A stretch of 64,000 nt of DNA from an uncultured Eubacteriales bacterium (GTDB lineage: Bacteria; Bacillota; Clostridia; Oscillospirales; Oscillospiraceae). Below, in pieces: positions 1-8,431 of the stretch. Location of the stretch: assembly GCA_900319695.1 (NCBI GenBank), contig ONPN01000008.1, positions 1 to 64,000 of the forward strand, read 5' to 3'. Each line of letters starts with the position of its first letter. The first letter of the stretch is position 1. Below the pieces are notes generated by a model. The model searched no databases. It was not told the DNA's origin and worked only from the letters and a program-made list of their open reading frames with translations. A program made the translations under genes and the position numbers.

Positions 1-782
1 ATGAACATGTACACCTTGCCCATGTCGAACTTGGAGTAGTCAGCGGAGCGGAGCTGGGCGATCATGATGGGTACGGTCTTCATCTCGGCCTTGGTCAGCA
101 GCAGGGAGGGCAGAAAGTAGTTGTTCCAGGACTGGACAAAGGAGAAGATGAGCTGCACAGCGAGTGCCGGCTTGAGCATGGGGAGAATGATGAAGTTGAA
201 GGTGCGAAACTCCCCGCAGCCGTCCACACGGGCAGCGTCCACGATCTCCATGGGGAGGTTGGACTCCATGTACTGCTTGATATAGAAGAACACAATGGGG
301 GCCGCGATGCCCGGCAGGATCAGCACAAGGTAGTTGTTGGTCAGGCCGAACTTGTAGCAGATCTGCACGAAGCCGGAGGCGGACACCTGGGTGGGGATGA
401 CCATGATGGCCATGATGAAGCCGAACAGGAGCTTTTTGCCCTTGAAGTCATAGGCCTGGAAGCCGTAGGCCGTGAGGGCGGAGAAGTAGGTGGTCAAAAC
501 GGCGGTGCAGGCGGCGACGATAAAGCTGTTGAGAAGGCCGCGGGGGATGTTGATGGAGCTGTCCGTCCAGGCGTTTCGGAAGTTTTCCAGCATGTGCCCG
601 CCGGGGATCAGCGTGAAGCCGGCCTGGAGCTGGCCGTTGGAACGGCTGGCGTTGATGAACAGCATGACGAAGGAGAACAGGCACAGGATCGACAGGAAAA
701 CCAGGATGGCATAGACGAGAATGCGCAGCACGGTGAGCTGCGCCACGGCCCGTCTGGCCTCTTTCGGTGTGGCGGAATTCAT
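1..782 (-). CDS. Carbohydrate ABC transporter permease, MalG type (3' end cut by window)
   Basis: Inner-membrane permease of a CUT1-type sugar importer and partner of the permease encoded just upstream. It has several hydrophobic segments, then the cytoplasmic EAA-type loop (DAARVDGCG followed about eight residues later by ILP) that docks on the ATPase. The ATG at 780-782 follows GGAGGGAGAAAG. Only 12 bases separate it from the stop of the preceding permease, so the two are translated from one message. The C-terminus lies beyond the window edge. No ATPase gene is seen; CUT1 importers in this group often share a remote MsmK-type ATPase. The divergent phosphorylase suggests cellobiose or a related beta-glucoside as substrate, which is inference. 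Confidence 0.93.
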   Translation of the reverse strand, partial: MNSATPKEARRAVAQLTVLRILVYAILVFLSILCLFSFVMLFINASRSNGQLQAGFTLIPGGHMLENFRNAWTDSSINIPRGLLNSFIVAACTAVLTTYFSALTAYGFQAYDFKGKKLLFGFIMAIMVIPTQVSASGFVQICYKFGLTNNYLVLILPGIAAPIVFFYIKQYMESNLPMEIVDAARVDGCGEFRTFNFIILPMLKPALAVQLIFSFVQSWNNYFLPSLLLTKAEMKTVPIMIAQLRSADYSKFDMGKVYMF

Positions 783-794
783 CTTTCTCCCTCC

Positions 795-1730
795 TTAATC
801 CTTCTTGTTCAGCGTGCGGAAGACCACCAGGCTCAGCACGCCCGTGATGATGAAGATGATCACGGAGATGGCGCCGGACATGCCGTAGTTCTTGCTGCCG
901 CCGAGATAGTTGTTCAGATACATGACCAGCGTCATGGAGGTGCGGTCCGGCATGCCCTTGCCCTTGGTAAGGACCTGAGGCACATCAAACATCTGCAGAC
1001 CGCCGATCATGGCGGTGATGATCGTATAGACGAGGATCGGCATCAGCAGCGGCAGCGTGATCTTGAAGAAGGTCTGCACGGAGCTCGCCCCGTCCAGATT
1101 CGCCGCCTCAAACAGATCCTGGTCAATGCCCATGATGCCCGCCATCAGGAGTATCGTGGTGTTGCCGAACCACATGAGAAAGTTCATCAGGCTGATCAGA
1201 CCGCGCACCGTACCCTTGTAGGCAAAGAAATCGATGGGCACATCACTCCAGCCCCAGGCCTGGATGAGCTGATTGACCGGGCCGACATTGGAGAAGAGCG
1301 TAAAGAACAGCATCGAGAAGGCCGAGGCCATGATGAGGTTCGGCATATAGATGACGGTCTTGAAAAACTGCTGGCCTCTGATTTTGAGCCGGTAGCTGGT
1401 GAAGAAGATCGCCAGCAGCAGCGCGATCAGGATCTGCGGCACCGCGCCCAGCAGCCACAGGGTCAGGGTGTTGCCGGCATACTTGAGGATGTTGATGGTG
1501 CCGGACTTATCCGGGGTGAAGAGCTTGACATAGTTGCCGAAGCCCACAAAATTGGGCCCGACCTGCTTGAGGCCCTCGCGGTAGTTCTCAAAGAAGCTGT
1601 TGTAGATGGTCAGCACCTGCGGCGCAAAGGTGAATACGAAGTACGCAAGGAAGAAGGGCAGGATGAACAGATAGCCCCACCTGGCGTAGGAGACCCCCTT
1701 CTGGCTGCGGCGCAGCTCTTTTTCGTTCAC
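795..1730 (-). CDS. Carbohydrate ABC transporter permease, MalF/UgpA type
   Basis: First permease of the CUT1 sugar importer, 311 residues from the chosen start, with about six membrane segments beginning at YLFILPFFLAYFVF. The EAA loop reads EAANLDGAS...ITLP near residue 215. The frame is open to 1790, but the GTG at 1728-1730 sits 8 bases after GAGGGGG and gives the expected N-terminus (MNEKELRRSQ), so it is preferred. It lies downstream of the binding-protein gene, separated by a perfect hairpin, and directly upstream of the MalG-type partner. The family call is secure; the substrate is inferred from neighbours. Confidence 0.94.
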   Translation of the reverse strand: MNEKELRRSQKGVSYARWGYLFILPFFLAYFVFTFAPQVLTIYNSFFENYREGLKQVGPNFVGFGNYVKLFTPDKSGTINILKYAGNTLTLWLLGAVPQILIALLLAIFFTSYRLKIRGQQFFKTVIYMPNLIMASAFSMLFFTLFSNVGPVNQLIQAWGWSDVPIDFFAYKGTVRGLISLMNFLMWFGNTTILLMAGIMGIDQDLFEAANLDGASSVQTFFKITLPLLMPILVYTIITAMIGGLQMFDVPQVLTKGKGMPDRTSMTLVMYLNNYLGGSKNYGMSGAISVIIFIITGVLSLVVFRTLNKKD

Positions 1731-1826
1731 GGATAATACCCCCTCGGAATCATTCAATGATTGGCAGATGAAGAACACATCGCGGCGCACAGCGTCTGTA
1801 CGCTCCGATCCGCTCTTTATGACGGC

Positions 1827-1850
1827 GGGGCGAGGCCTGTGCCTCGCCCC
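1827..1850 (-). terminator. Intercistronic hairpin between binding protein and permeases
   Basis: Perfect 10-bp stem GGGGCGAGGC / GCCTCGCCCC with a 4-base loop and no U-tract. It sits between the binding-protein stop and the first permease. In many ABC operons such a stem protects the 3' end of the abundant binding-protein message or partly terminates transcription; that role is inferred here. Confidence 0.6.
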
Positions 1851-1886
1851 GTAAGGTTTGCCGGTGTCGCTGTATTTCAGTTCAGA

Positions 1887-3173
1887 TCACGGAGTCACGA
1901 TGGTGGGGTACTTCTCGTTGACGTAGAGGTAGAAGTTCTCCATAGCGGTGTCCTGATCGACGGAGCCGCGGTAGTACTCCTGGAGGGAGTTCTGCAGGCC
2001 CTCGTTGAGGAGCTGGTCGTAGATGGTATGGTTCTGCCAGACGATGTTGTCGGTCATCTCGGAGAAGACAGCGACGTCGTTCTGGCCGCCGAGGAAGGCA
2101 GAGCCGTAGTTGGGGTCAGCGGCAAACTTGGCGTTGACAGCCTGGTTGTTGGAGAACTGAGCCTCGTCGGAGACGAGCTTGGAGCAGACTTCCTCGTTGT
2201 TGATGAAGGTGTTCATCACGTCAGCAAGCATGGTGGGGTTATCGGTGCCGGCAGGCGCGAGCAGCCAGGTGCCGCCCCAGAAGTGGGCAGCGGGGCCTTC
2301 GCAGATGGCCCAGTCGCCGCTGCAGCCCTTCTCGGGATCCTGGGCATTGCCCATGCAGAAGTTGAAGTACCAGGCGGGGCCGAAGAAGCACATGGTCTTG
2401 CCGTCAGCAAACATCTGGACGTTCTTCTCGTCGTCCCACACGCCGGCGGTCAGGGTGTAGCCGTTCTTGATGAACTCATCGGTCTGAGCCATCCAGGCAG
2501 CGATCTGGGGATCAATCTGGAGGTTGTTGTCAGCGTCAACCCAAGGCATGGTGCAGTTGTTGGAGAAGGGGCGGAAGGTCTCGGCAAAGGAGGCGGTCAT
2601 GTAGTAGCCCTTGGCCTTGGCGTCAGCGGCGACAGCGTTGAACTTGTCCCAATCGGACAGAGCGGCCTGAACCTCGGCGGGATCATCGGTACCGAGCACG
2701 TCCTTGGCGATGGAGCGGCGATAGATCAGCGCGGAGGGGCAGCACTGGAAGGAGACGCCCTTGACAACGCCGTTGGCGTCGGTCGCGGCCTGCACGGTGT
2801 ACTTGTAGGCGTTGGAGAAGTCGTTCACGCCCAGAGCCTGAACGTCCTGGGTGAAGTCGGAATCGACGTACTTGAGAATGTAGTCGGCCTCGGCCAGGAA
2901 CAGGTCGATCTTGTCGTCGTCCTTGGCGTCCGCCTGGTTGATCAGGGCGGCGTCGAGGGCGTCCTGATAGGCGCCGTTGTCGCTGGGAACGATGACCCAG
3001 TTGACGGTCACGCCTTCGGGGACGGTGTAGTACTTCTCAAAGAAGCCTTTGAACTCTTCGTTCCATGCGTAGATGTTGAAGACTTTGCCCTCGGGAGCAT
3101 CCGCGTATGCGGCGGGGACGCACAGAGCGAATGCCAGGACAAGAACCAGAAGCGATGCAATGAGCTTTTTCAT
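1887..3173 (-). CDS. Extracellular sugar-binding protein of CUT1 ABC transporter
   Basis: Captures the sugar outside the membrane and delivers it to the two permeases encoded downstream. 428 residues. The N-terminus MKKLIASLLVLVLAFALCVP is a signal peptide, followed by AAYADAPEG and a family-1 solute-binding fold. The ATG at 3171-3173 follows AGGAG with 8 bases of spacing; an in-frame ATG 18 bases upstream has no ribosome site. Oddly for a Gram-positive binding protein there is no convincing lipobox: the only Cys in the signal is in FALC|V, and an AYA|DA signal-peptidase I site fits better. It follows lacI by about 50 bases, so it is probably in the same operon. Confidence 0.93.
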   Translation of the reverse strand: MKKLIASLLVLVLAFALCVPAAYADAPEGKVFNIYAWNEEFKGFFEKYYTVPEGVTVNWVIVPSDNGAYQDALDAALINQADAKDDDKIDLFLAEADYILKYVDSDFTQDVQALGVNDFSNAYKYTVQAATDANGVVKGVSFQCCPSALIYRRSIAKDVLGTDDPAEVQAALSDWDKFNAVAADAKAKGYYMTASFAETFRPFSNNCTMPWVDADNNLQIDPQIAAWMAQTDEFIKNGYTLTAGVWDDEKNVQMFADGKTMCFFGPAWYFNFCMGNAQDPEKGCSGDWAICEGPAAHFWGGTWLLAPAGTDNPTMLADVMNTFINNEEVCSKLVSDEAQFSNNQAVNAKFAADPNYGSAFLGGQNDVAVFSEMTDNIVWQNHTIYDQLLNEGLQNSLQEYYRGSVDQDTAMENFYLYVNEKYPTIVTP

Positions 3174-3224
3174 GATTATTTCTCCTGTCAAAAATATATT
3201 TTTTGCGGGACACCCGCCCGCAGA

Positions 3225-4235
3225 TTAACAGATTTGCCGGACCGAGCCGCCCTCCTGCAGTCTTCCCTCCACGATCACGCGGTCGAGGATCGCGGTGCGC
3301 GGATGCTCGATCTGCTCGATGAGCCGGGCCGCCGCCAGGGTGCCGAGCGCTCCGGTGTCCTGCCGCCAGGTTGCGAGCACGGGACTTACGATCCGGGAGA
3401 GGGGGATTCCGTCATAGCCCACGGCGGAGATATCCTCCGGCACCCGCAGGCCGGCATCGTGGATCGCATTGAGTCCGCCGATGCAGGAGTAGTCGTCCGG
3501 GAAGAAGATGCAGGTCGGCCTGTCGGGGTCTTCCAGCAGCTCCCTCGTAATGGCGCTGCAGCTTTTCGGATCATGGAACACGCCCTGGCGTATCCATTTG
3601 TCCGGGATCTGAATGCCCAGCTCCTCACAGGCTCGGTGAAAGCCCGTGAGCCGCCCCACGGTCACGCTGGTAGGCTCCCCGTGAATCAGAGCGATTTCGC
3701 GGTGGCCCTTCGCCGCGACGAAGCGCACCAGCGCATCCATGCCCTTGAGGTTGTCGGACAGCACGGCGATGCGGTCGTTGAACACATGGTCGATGGTCGC
3801 CACCGGCAGATCCGACTGCACCAGCTCCGTCACCATGGGATCCGTGAAATCCGCCGACGCGATCACCACTCCGTCCACGCCGCGGTAGCGGCAGTGCTGG
3901 AGATAACTGGTCTCGCGCTGACCGAGGCCCCGGTTGATGAAGGTGATGTCATATCCGTGCCGCTCTGCCTCACTGCGGATGCTGTCGAGCACGGTGGAGA
4001 AGAACTCATGCGCAAGGCCGCCGTGCGTGGGGTCCACAAACAGGACGCCAATATTGTAGCTTCGCTTGGTCTTCAAGGCCCGGGCTGAGGCGTTGGCCAT
4101 ATAGCCCAACTCATCCGCGATGCGCAGGATGCGGGAGCGGGTCTCTTCCCCGATGTCCGGCTGGCCGTTGAGGGCCTTGCTGACCGTTGCCGTCGAAACG
4201 CCGCAGCGTTGGGCAATGTCCTTCAGCGACACCAT
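3225..4235 (-). CDS. LacI-family transcriptional regulator of the sugar operon
   Basis: 336 residues. The N-terminal HTH reads VSLKDIAQRCGVSTATVSKA, the canonical LacI DNA-reading helix, with the hinge around residues 45-60 and a periplasmic-binding-protein-like effector domain after it. The open frame runs to 4367, but the ATG at 4233-4235 follows AAGGAG with 9 bases and gives the normal LacI N-terminus. It is first in the operon with the binding protein and permeases and is divergent from the phosphorylase. Two matching palindromes, one in its own leader and one before the phosphorylase, suggest autoregulation and control of both sides, with the imported sugar or its product as inducer (inference). 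Confidence 0.95.
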   Translation of the reverse strand: MVSLKDIAQRCGVSTATVSKALNGQPDIGEETRSRILRIADELGYMANASARALKTKRSYNIGVLFVDPTHGGLAHEFFSTVLDSIRSEAERHGYDITFINRGLGQRETSYLQHCRYRGVDGVVIASADFTDPMVTELVQSDLPVATIDHVFNDRIAVLSDNLKGMDALVRFVAAKGHREIALIHGEPTSVTVGRLTGFHRACEELGIQIPDKWIRQGVFHDPKSCSAITRELLEDPDRPTCIFFPDDYSCIGGLNAIHDAGLRVPEDISAVGYDGIPLSRIVSPVLATWRQDTGALGTLAAARLIEQIEHPRTAILDRVIVEGRLQEGGSVRQIC

Positions 4236-4253
4236 GGGGGCCAGCTCCTTTAA

Positions 4254-4267
4254 CTTAATCGTTTTCG
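4254..4267. promoter_or_regulatory. Putative LacI-family operator (lacI leader)
   Basis: CTTAATCGTTTTCG; on the other strand the core is GAAAACGATTAA, centred on CG as in LacI/GalR operators. It differs at two positions from the more symmetric copy at 4515-4528. It lies just downstream of the predicted lacI start point and upstream of the ribosome site, a repression position. Confidence 0.6.
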
Positions 4268-4274
4268 TGATCTC

Positions 4275-4303
4275 AATGTAACTCAATTCTTCAAAAAATG
4301 CAA
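4275..4303 (-). promoter_or_regulatory. Candidate promoter of the lacI-sugar ABC operon
   Basis: Minus-strand TTGCAT (4298-4303), 17-base spacer, TACATT (4275-4280). The -35 match is modest. The operator at 4254-4267 would cover the start point. Confidence 0.45.
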
Positions 4304-4514
4304 GTCCTTTTTCAAGAAAAATCCTCGTTTTCAAGAATATTGGCATACTTTCACAAAATGAGCTCAAAGCATTTGGAGAATCTCAACAAAAGCAAAGCAC
4401 ATGATATGACGTTGGGCTTTTAAAATACGGATTTCTACGTAAAATTCATAAAAAACTACTGATTTTTAAAAAGGCACTTGCTTTTTTCCCAAAAATGCGG
4501 TAGTCTTTAATACG

Positions 4515-4528
4515 CTTAAACGATTAAG
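4515..4528. promoter_or_regulatory. Putative LacI-family operator (phosphorylase promoter)
   Basis: CTTAAACGATTAAG, a near-perfect palindrome centred on CG, fitting the LacI-family consensus. It is 15 bases before the phosphorylase ATG and just after a weak TTGCTT/TAGTCT promoter (4478-4506), so binding would block transcription. Confidence 0.65.
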
Positions 4529-4543
4529 TGGAGGCGACGAAAT

Positions 4544-6951
4544 ATGCAATACGGACACTTTGACGACGCACGGCGAGAATATGTGATCACCACGCCGCGC
4601 ACTCCCCTGCCCTGGATCAACTATCTGGGGAGCGAGGATTTCTTTACTCTGTTTTCCAACACGGCCGGCGGGTACAGCTTCTATCGGGACGCGCGCCTGC
4701 GCAGGCTCACGCGCTACCGCTACAACAACGCGCCGCTGGATCAGGAGGGCTTCCACCTTTATATAAAGGACGGGGAGTGCGTCTGGAATCCCGGCTGGCA
4801 GCCGGTGCAGGCGGAGCTTGACCACTACTGCTGCCGCCACGGTCTGGGCTACTCCGTGATCGAGGGGGCCAAAAACGGCGTCGAGGTCACGCAGGAGCTG
4901 ATGGTGCCTGAGGGGGACAACTGCCTTCTCATGCGCGTCACCGTGCGCAACGTCGGGGCGCAGGCGAAATCGATCCGCCTCTTCCCCTATGTGGAGTTCT
5001 GTCTCTGGGATGCAATGGACGACTCCTCCAACTTCCAGCGCAACTACTCCACCGGCGAGGTGGAGGTCGTGGGCGCGGCCATCTACCACAAGACCGAGTA
5101 CCGCGAGCGCCGCGATCACTACGCCGTCTTCTGGCCGCGCGGGAGGCTTTTCTCGGCCTCTATGGGAGCCCCGCACGGCCGGAGGCGGTGTTCGGCGACG
5201 GCTGCACCGGCAGCATCGCCCACGGCTGGCAGCCCATCGCTGCCCAGCAGTTCGACTTTACCCTCCGGTCTGGGGAGAGCGACAGCCTCCTCCTGGGTCT
5301 AGGCTACATCGAGAACCCGCAGGCGGAGAAGTGGGCGGCTCCCGGCGTCATCAACAAGACACGCGCCGAGGCCATGATGGCCCGCTATGCCGACAGCGCC
5401 GCCTTTGATGCTGCGATGGAGAAGCTGTGCGCCTACTGGGAGAAGCTTCTGAATCAATACCGGGTCGTCACGGGCGATAAGCGCCTGGACCGCATGGTGA
5501 ATGTCTGGAACCAGTACCAGTGCATGGTCACCTTCAATATGAGCCGCTCTGCCAGCTACTACGAGAGCGGCATGGGCCGCGGGATGGGCTTTCGCGATTC
5601 CTGCCAGGATCTGCTGGGATTTGTGCACATGATCCCGGAGCGCGCGCGCGAGCGTATCCTGGACATCGCCGCCACCCAGTTTCCGGACGGCAGCGCCTAT
5701 CACCAGTACCAGCCCCTCACGAAGAAAGGCAATCTCGCCGTCGGCAGCGGCTTTAACGACGATCCCCTCTGGCTCATCGCCGGAACGGACGCCTATCTCC
5801 GCGAGACCGGGGACTGGAGCATTCTGGACGAGCAGGTAGATTTTGACAACGATCCCGGCCTTGCCCAACCGCTGCTGGAGCATCTGCGCCGCAGTTTCCG
5901 CTATACCTGTGCCCATCTCGGCCCCCACGGTCTGCCGCTCATAGGCCGGGCCGACTGGAACGACTGCCTGAACCTCAACTGCTTCTCTGAACATCCGGGC
6001 GAGAGCTTCCAGATCACCGGCCCCAGCGAAGGGCCCGTGGCGGAGAGCGTGTTCATCGCAGGCATGTTCGTCAAATACGGCCGCGCCTGGGCGGCGATCT
6101 GCCGCCATCTTGGTCTGGACGCCGAGGCGAGCGAGGCGCTCGCGGCTATCGAAGACATGGAGAAGGCCGTGCTTGACGCCGGGTGGGACGGCGCCTGGTT
6201 CCGCCGCGCCTATGACGCCTTCGGTCACGTGGTCGGCGGAAAAGAGTGCGAGGAAGGCCAGATCTTTATCGAGCCCCAGGGCATGTGCGTCATGGCCGGG
6301 ATCGGTAAAGAGAGCGGCGAGGCGGCAAAGGCCATGAAGAGCGTTGAGGAGCGCCTGGACACGAAGTACGGCATCGTGCTCCTGAACCCGCCCTACACCC
6401 GCTACCACCTGGAGCTCGGCGAAATTTCCAGCTATCCCCCCGGATACAAGGAAAACGCCGGCATTTTCTGCCACAATAACCCCTGGATCGTCTGCGCCGA
6501 GGCGGAGCTCGGCCACGGTGACCGGGCTTTCGAGGTCTATCGCCGCACCGCCCCCGCCTTTATCGAGGACATCAGCGACATCCACCGCACCGAGCCCTAC
6601 GTCTACAGCCAGATGGTGGCCGGCAAGGACGCGCCCAGCTTTGGCGAGGCCAAGAATTCCTGGCTCACCGGCACGGCGGCCTGGTCCTTCCTGTCGATCT
6701 CCCAGGCCATTCTGGGCGTGAAGCCGGCCCTCGACGGGCTGGAGATCGCGCCCTGCGTCCCCTCCGGCTGTAAAGACTACACTGTGACGCGCGCCTTCCG
6801 TGGTGCGGAGTACGAGATCCGCGTGCACAATCCCGCAGGCGTGCAGCACGGGGTGAAGAGCGTCACGCTCAACGGCAGGCCCCTCGAGGGCAATCTGATC
6901 CCGCCCCAGGCCGCCGGTACGAGAAATACGGTCGAGGTTCTGATGGGATAG
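4544..6951 (+). pseudogene. Cellobiose phosphorylase (GH94), interrupted by an out-of-frame internal deletion
   Basis: GH94 enzymes phosphorolyse cellobiose to glucose-1-phosphate and glucose. The N-terminal frame (4544 to about 5145) carries the family start pattern GHFDDARREYVI...PWINYLG and ends at [12 protein letters not shown]. The rest continues in another frame from about 5146 to 6951 (REAFLGLYG onward) and contains the catalytic-acid motif GRADWNDCL (Asp near codon 469) and the C-terminal barrel. The joined length, about 800 residues, is near normal, but some 10-12 residues expected between HYAVFW and REAFLG are missing, which shifts the frame. ATG 4544 follows GGAGG. Either a real inactivating deletion or a sequence error; family identity is firm, functional state unknown. 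Confidence 0.85.
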
Positions 6952-7023
6952 AACAGCGAAAGAGAAAAGCTTTGCTTCTGTCCCAATATGCCGAGCCATC
7001 ATGGAATTTTTCATTCTCATAAA

Positions 7024-7184
7024 GGGATTGTCTCAAAATAAGGCAATCCCTTCATAAAAAGGAACGCCGTAGGGGCCGATGCCCTCATCGGCCCGCCGTT
7101 TTGCAGCATTCTGCGCTTTTCGGCGGGTCGATCTGGGGATCGACCCCTTGTATTTTGCATGCATATACGTTTTGAGACAAGCCC
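7024..7184. mobile_element. MITE-like element with TGTCTCAAAA terminal inverted repeats
   Basis: Ends GGGATTGTCTCAAAA (7024-7038) and TTTTGAGACAAGCCC (7170-7184) are inverted copies with one mismatch, enclosing about 130 bases without a gene. GGGNNTGTCTCAAAA ends resemble those of several Firmicutes insertion sequences. A matching single end lies at 16944-16957 (GGGCTGTCTCAAAA). No clear target duplication is visible. Inside, GGGATTG...CAATCCC at the left end can form a hairpin. Confidence 0.5.
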
Positions 7185-7200
7185 CTGCTTTTATCTTTCC

Positions 7201-7930
7201 TTATTCCGGATCATACTCCCCGTATTCGCAGCCGATGTGAGTGGCCTCCACTTCGTCCACGAGCACCAGTGCGTCGTCCTTTTTGTCGTAGAGCTTCACC
7301 GTGCCCCAGCCGTTGCCGCCGTTCCACAGGCGATTGTGGCGCTTGCTGCCGTCGGGGGCTTCGTAATTTACCAGCAGCATGTCTGCTTTCCGGCAGAAGA
7401 CCTCCGTCTCCATCACTGCGTGGATATTCTCCTGACGTACCGTCCAGTGCACCGCGTCGTCGAGCTCCTCAAAGGAGAAGTCCGTCTTGACCTTCAGATG
7501 GAGCTTGGAGAAATTGAAATCATACTCTTTGCCCTCGTAATAAAAAACACCCAGCAGACGGCGATCCAGCGGCACAAAGTAGATCTTCGGCCTGCCGCCG
7601 CCAATGTCGAACACGCTGTTCGTGAGCTGTTTTCCAGTCAGCTTGCTGACAAGGTGGTTGGAGGACAGCCAGACCCAGGGGCTGGTGAAATCCCGACCTC
7701 AGTTTTTATCCGCATAACCGTAACTCTTTTCAGGGGTGACGGTATACTTCTTTCCGTTGAAAGTGATCTCGCCGCTGTAAGCGCTCTTCATGCCCTCTGC
7801 GTGCCAGTACATGGCGAAGGCCTCGGCGTCCCGCAGCGGCTTGCTTGCGCCGTAGCCGACGTTGAAGGCGATCTGCTTGTCGATGGTCAAATCCCAGGAG
7901 ATTTCGCCCGCATCGCACATCCATTCCGGG
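7201..7930 (-). pseudogene. Tocopherol-cyclase-like conserved protein, 5'-truncated with an in-frame TGA
   Basis: The frame reads HPEWMCDAGEISWDL...KSYGYADKN, hits a TGA at 7699-7701, then continues in the same frame GRDFTSPWVWLSS...FDIGGGRPK to the stop at 7201. From memory of the family, the interrupted position is normally Trp (KNWGRDFTSPW), so one TGG-to-TGA change is the simplest explanation. The 5' part ends abruptly at about 7930, where an integrase fragment begins on the other strand. The domain resembles Clostridial proteins annotated tocopherol cyclase-like; the function of these is not established. Decayed copy. Confidence 0.7.
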
Positions 7931-8305
7931 TGCGCTGGTCGCGGATCGATATGGACAAGCGCACAGTCCTTCTCGACACCAAGATCGTGGAGGAAAAGAC
8001 GGACGGAGAACCGGTGCTCCGCGCCATCGAGGAGATGAAAAACAAATCCAGCCGCCGCACCCTGCCGATCCCCGACCCGGTGTACGAAATGCTTGAAACG
8101 ATCAGAGCGCGGCAGGAGATCAACCGCAAGCTCTTCCGCGGCAGCTACAACCGGACGTGGGACGATTATGTCTGCACCGATGAGCTGGGGAATCTTATGC
8201 GTCCAAACTTCGTGACTGATCATTTCAGCTACCTGCTCGAAAAGCTCGGGCTGCGGCATATCCGCTTTCATGATCTGCGGCACACCTTTGCCAGCGTCCT
8301 GCTAC
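7931..8305 (+). pseudogene. Tyrosine recombinase (integrase) catalytic-domain fragment
   Basis: The plus frame encodes RWSRIDMDKRTVLLD... SSRRTLPIPDPVYEML ... and ends LRHIRFHDLRHTFASVLL. HDLRHTFAS is the H-x-x-R box of phage and conjugative-element integrases. The N-terminal arm-binding and core domains, the first catalytic Arg and the C-terminal Tyr segment are missing. The plus frame remains open from 7159 only because the sequence before about 7931 is antisense to the neighbouring pseudogene. A remnant of an integrative element. Confidence 0.8.
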
Positions 8306-8431
8306 CAAATTTTATACCGGTGTGCAAGTTATTTTCAATATGCAGCCATCTCGGAAAACTGAGCGAAATCTGATATGTTTTGGTGAAACAACGGCATCTC
8401 TACTACATACCTGTCTCCCATCCCGTCTCTT

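Noticed and set aside
5120..5200. Programmed frameshift in the cellobiose phosphorylase
   Set aside because: Same reason: about a dozen expected residues are absent and there is no slippery heptamer.
7159..8373. 404-residue plus-strand frame as one fused integrase protein
   Set aside because: Only about the last 125 codons before 8305 look like an integrase. The first part is the antisense of the tocopherol-cyclase-like pseudogene, which has the clear coding pattern.
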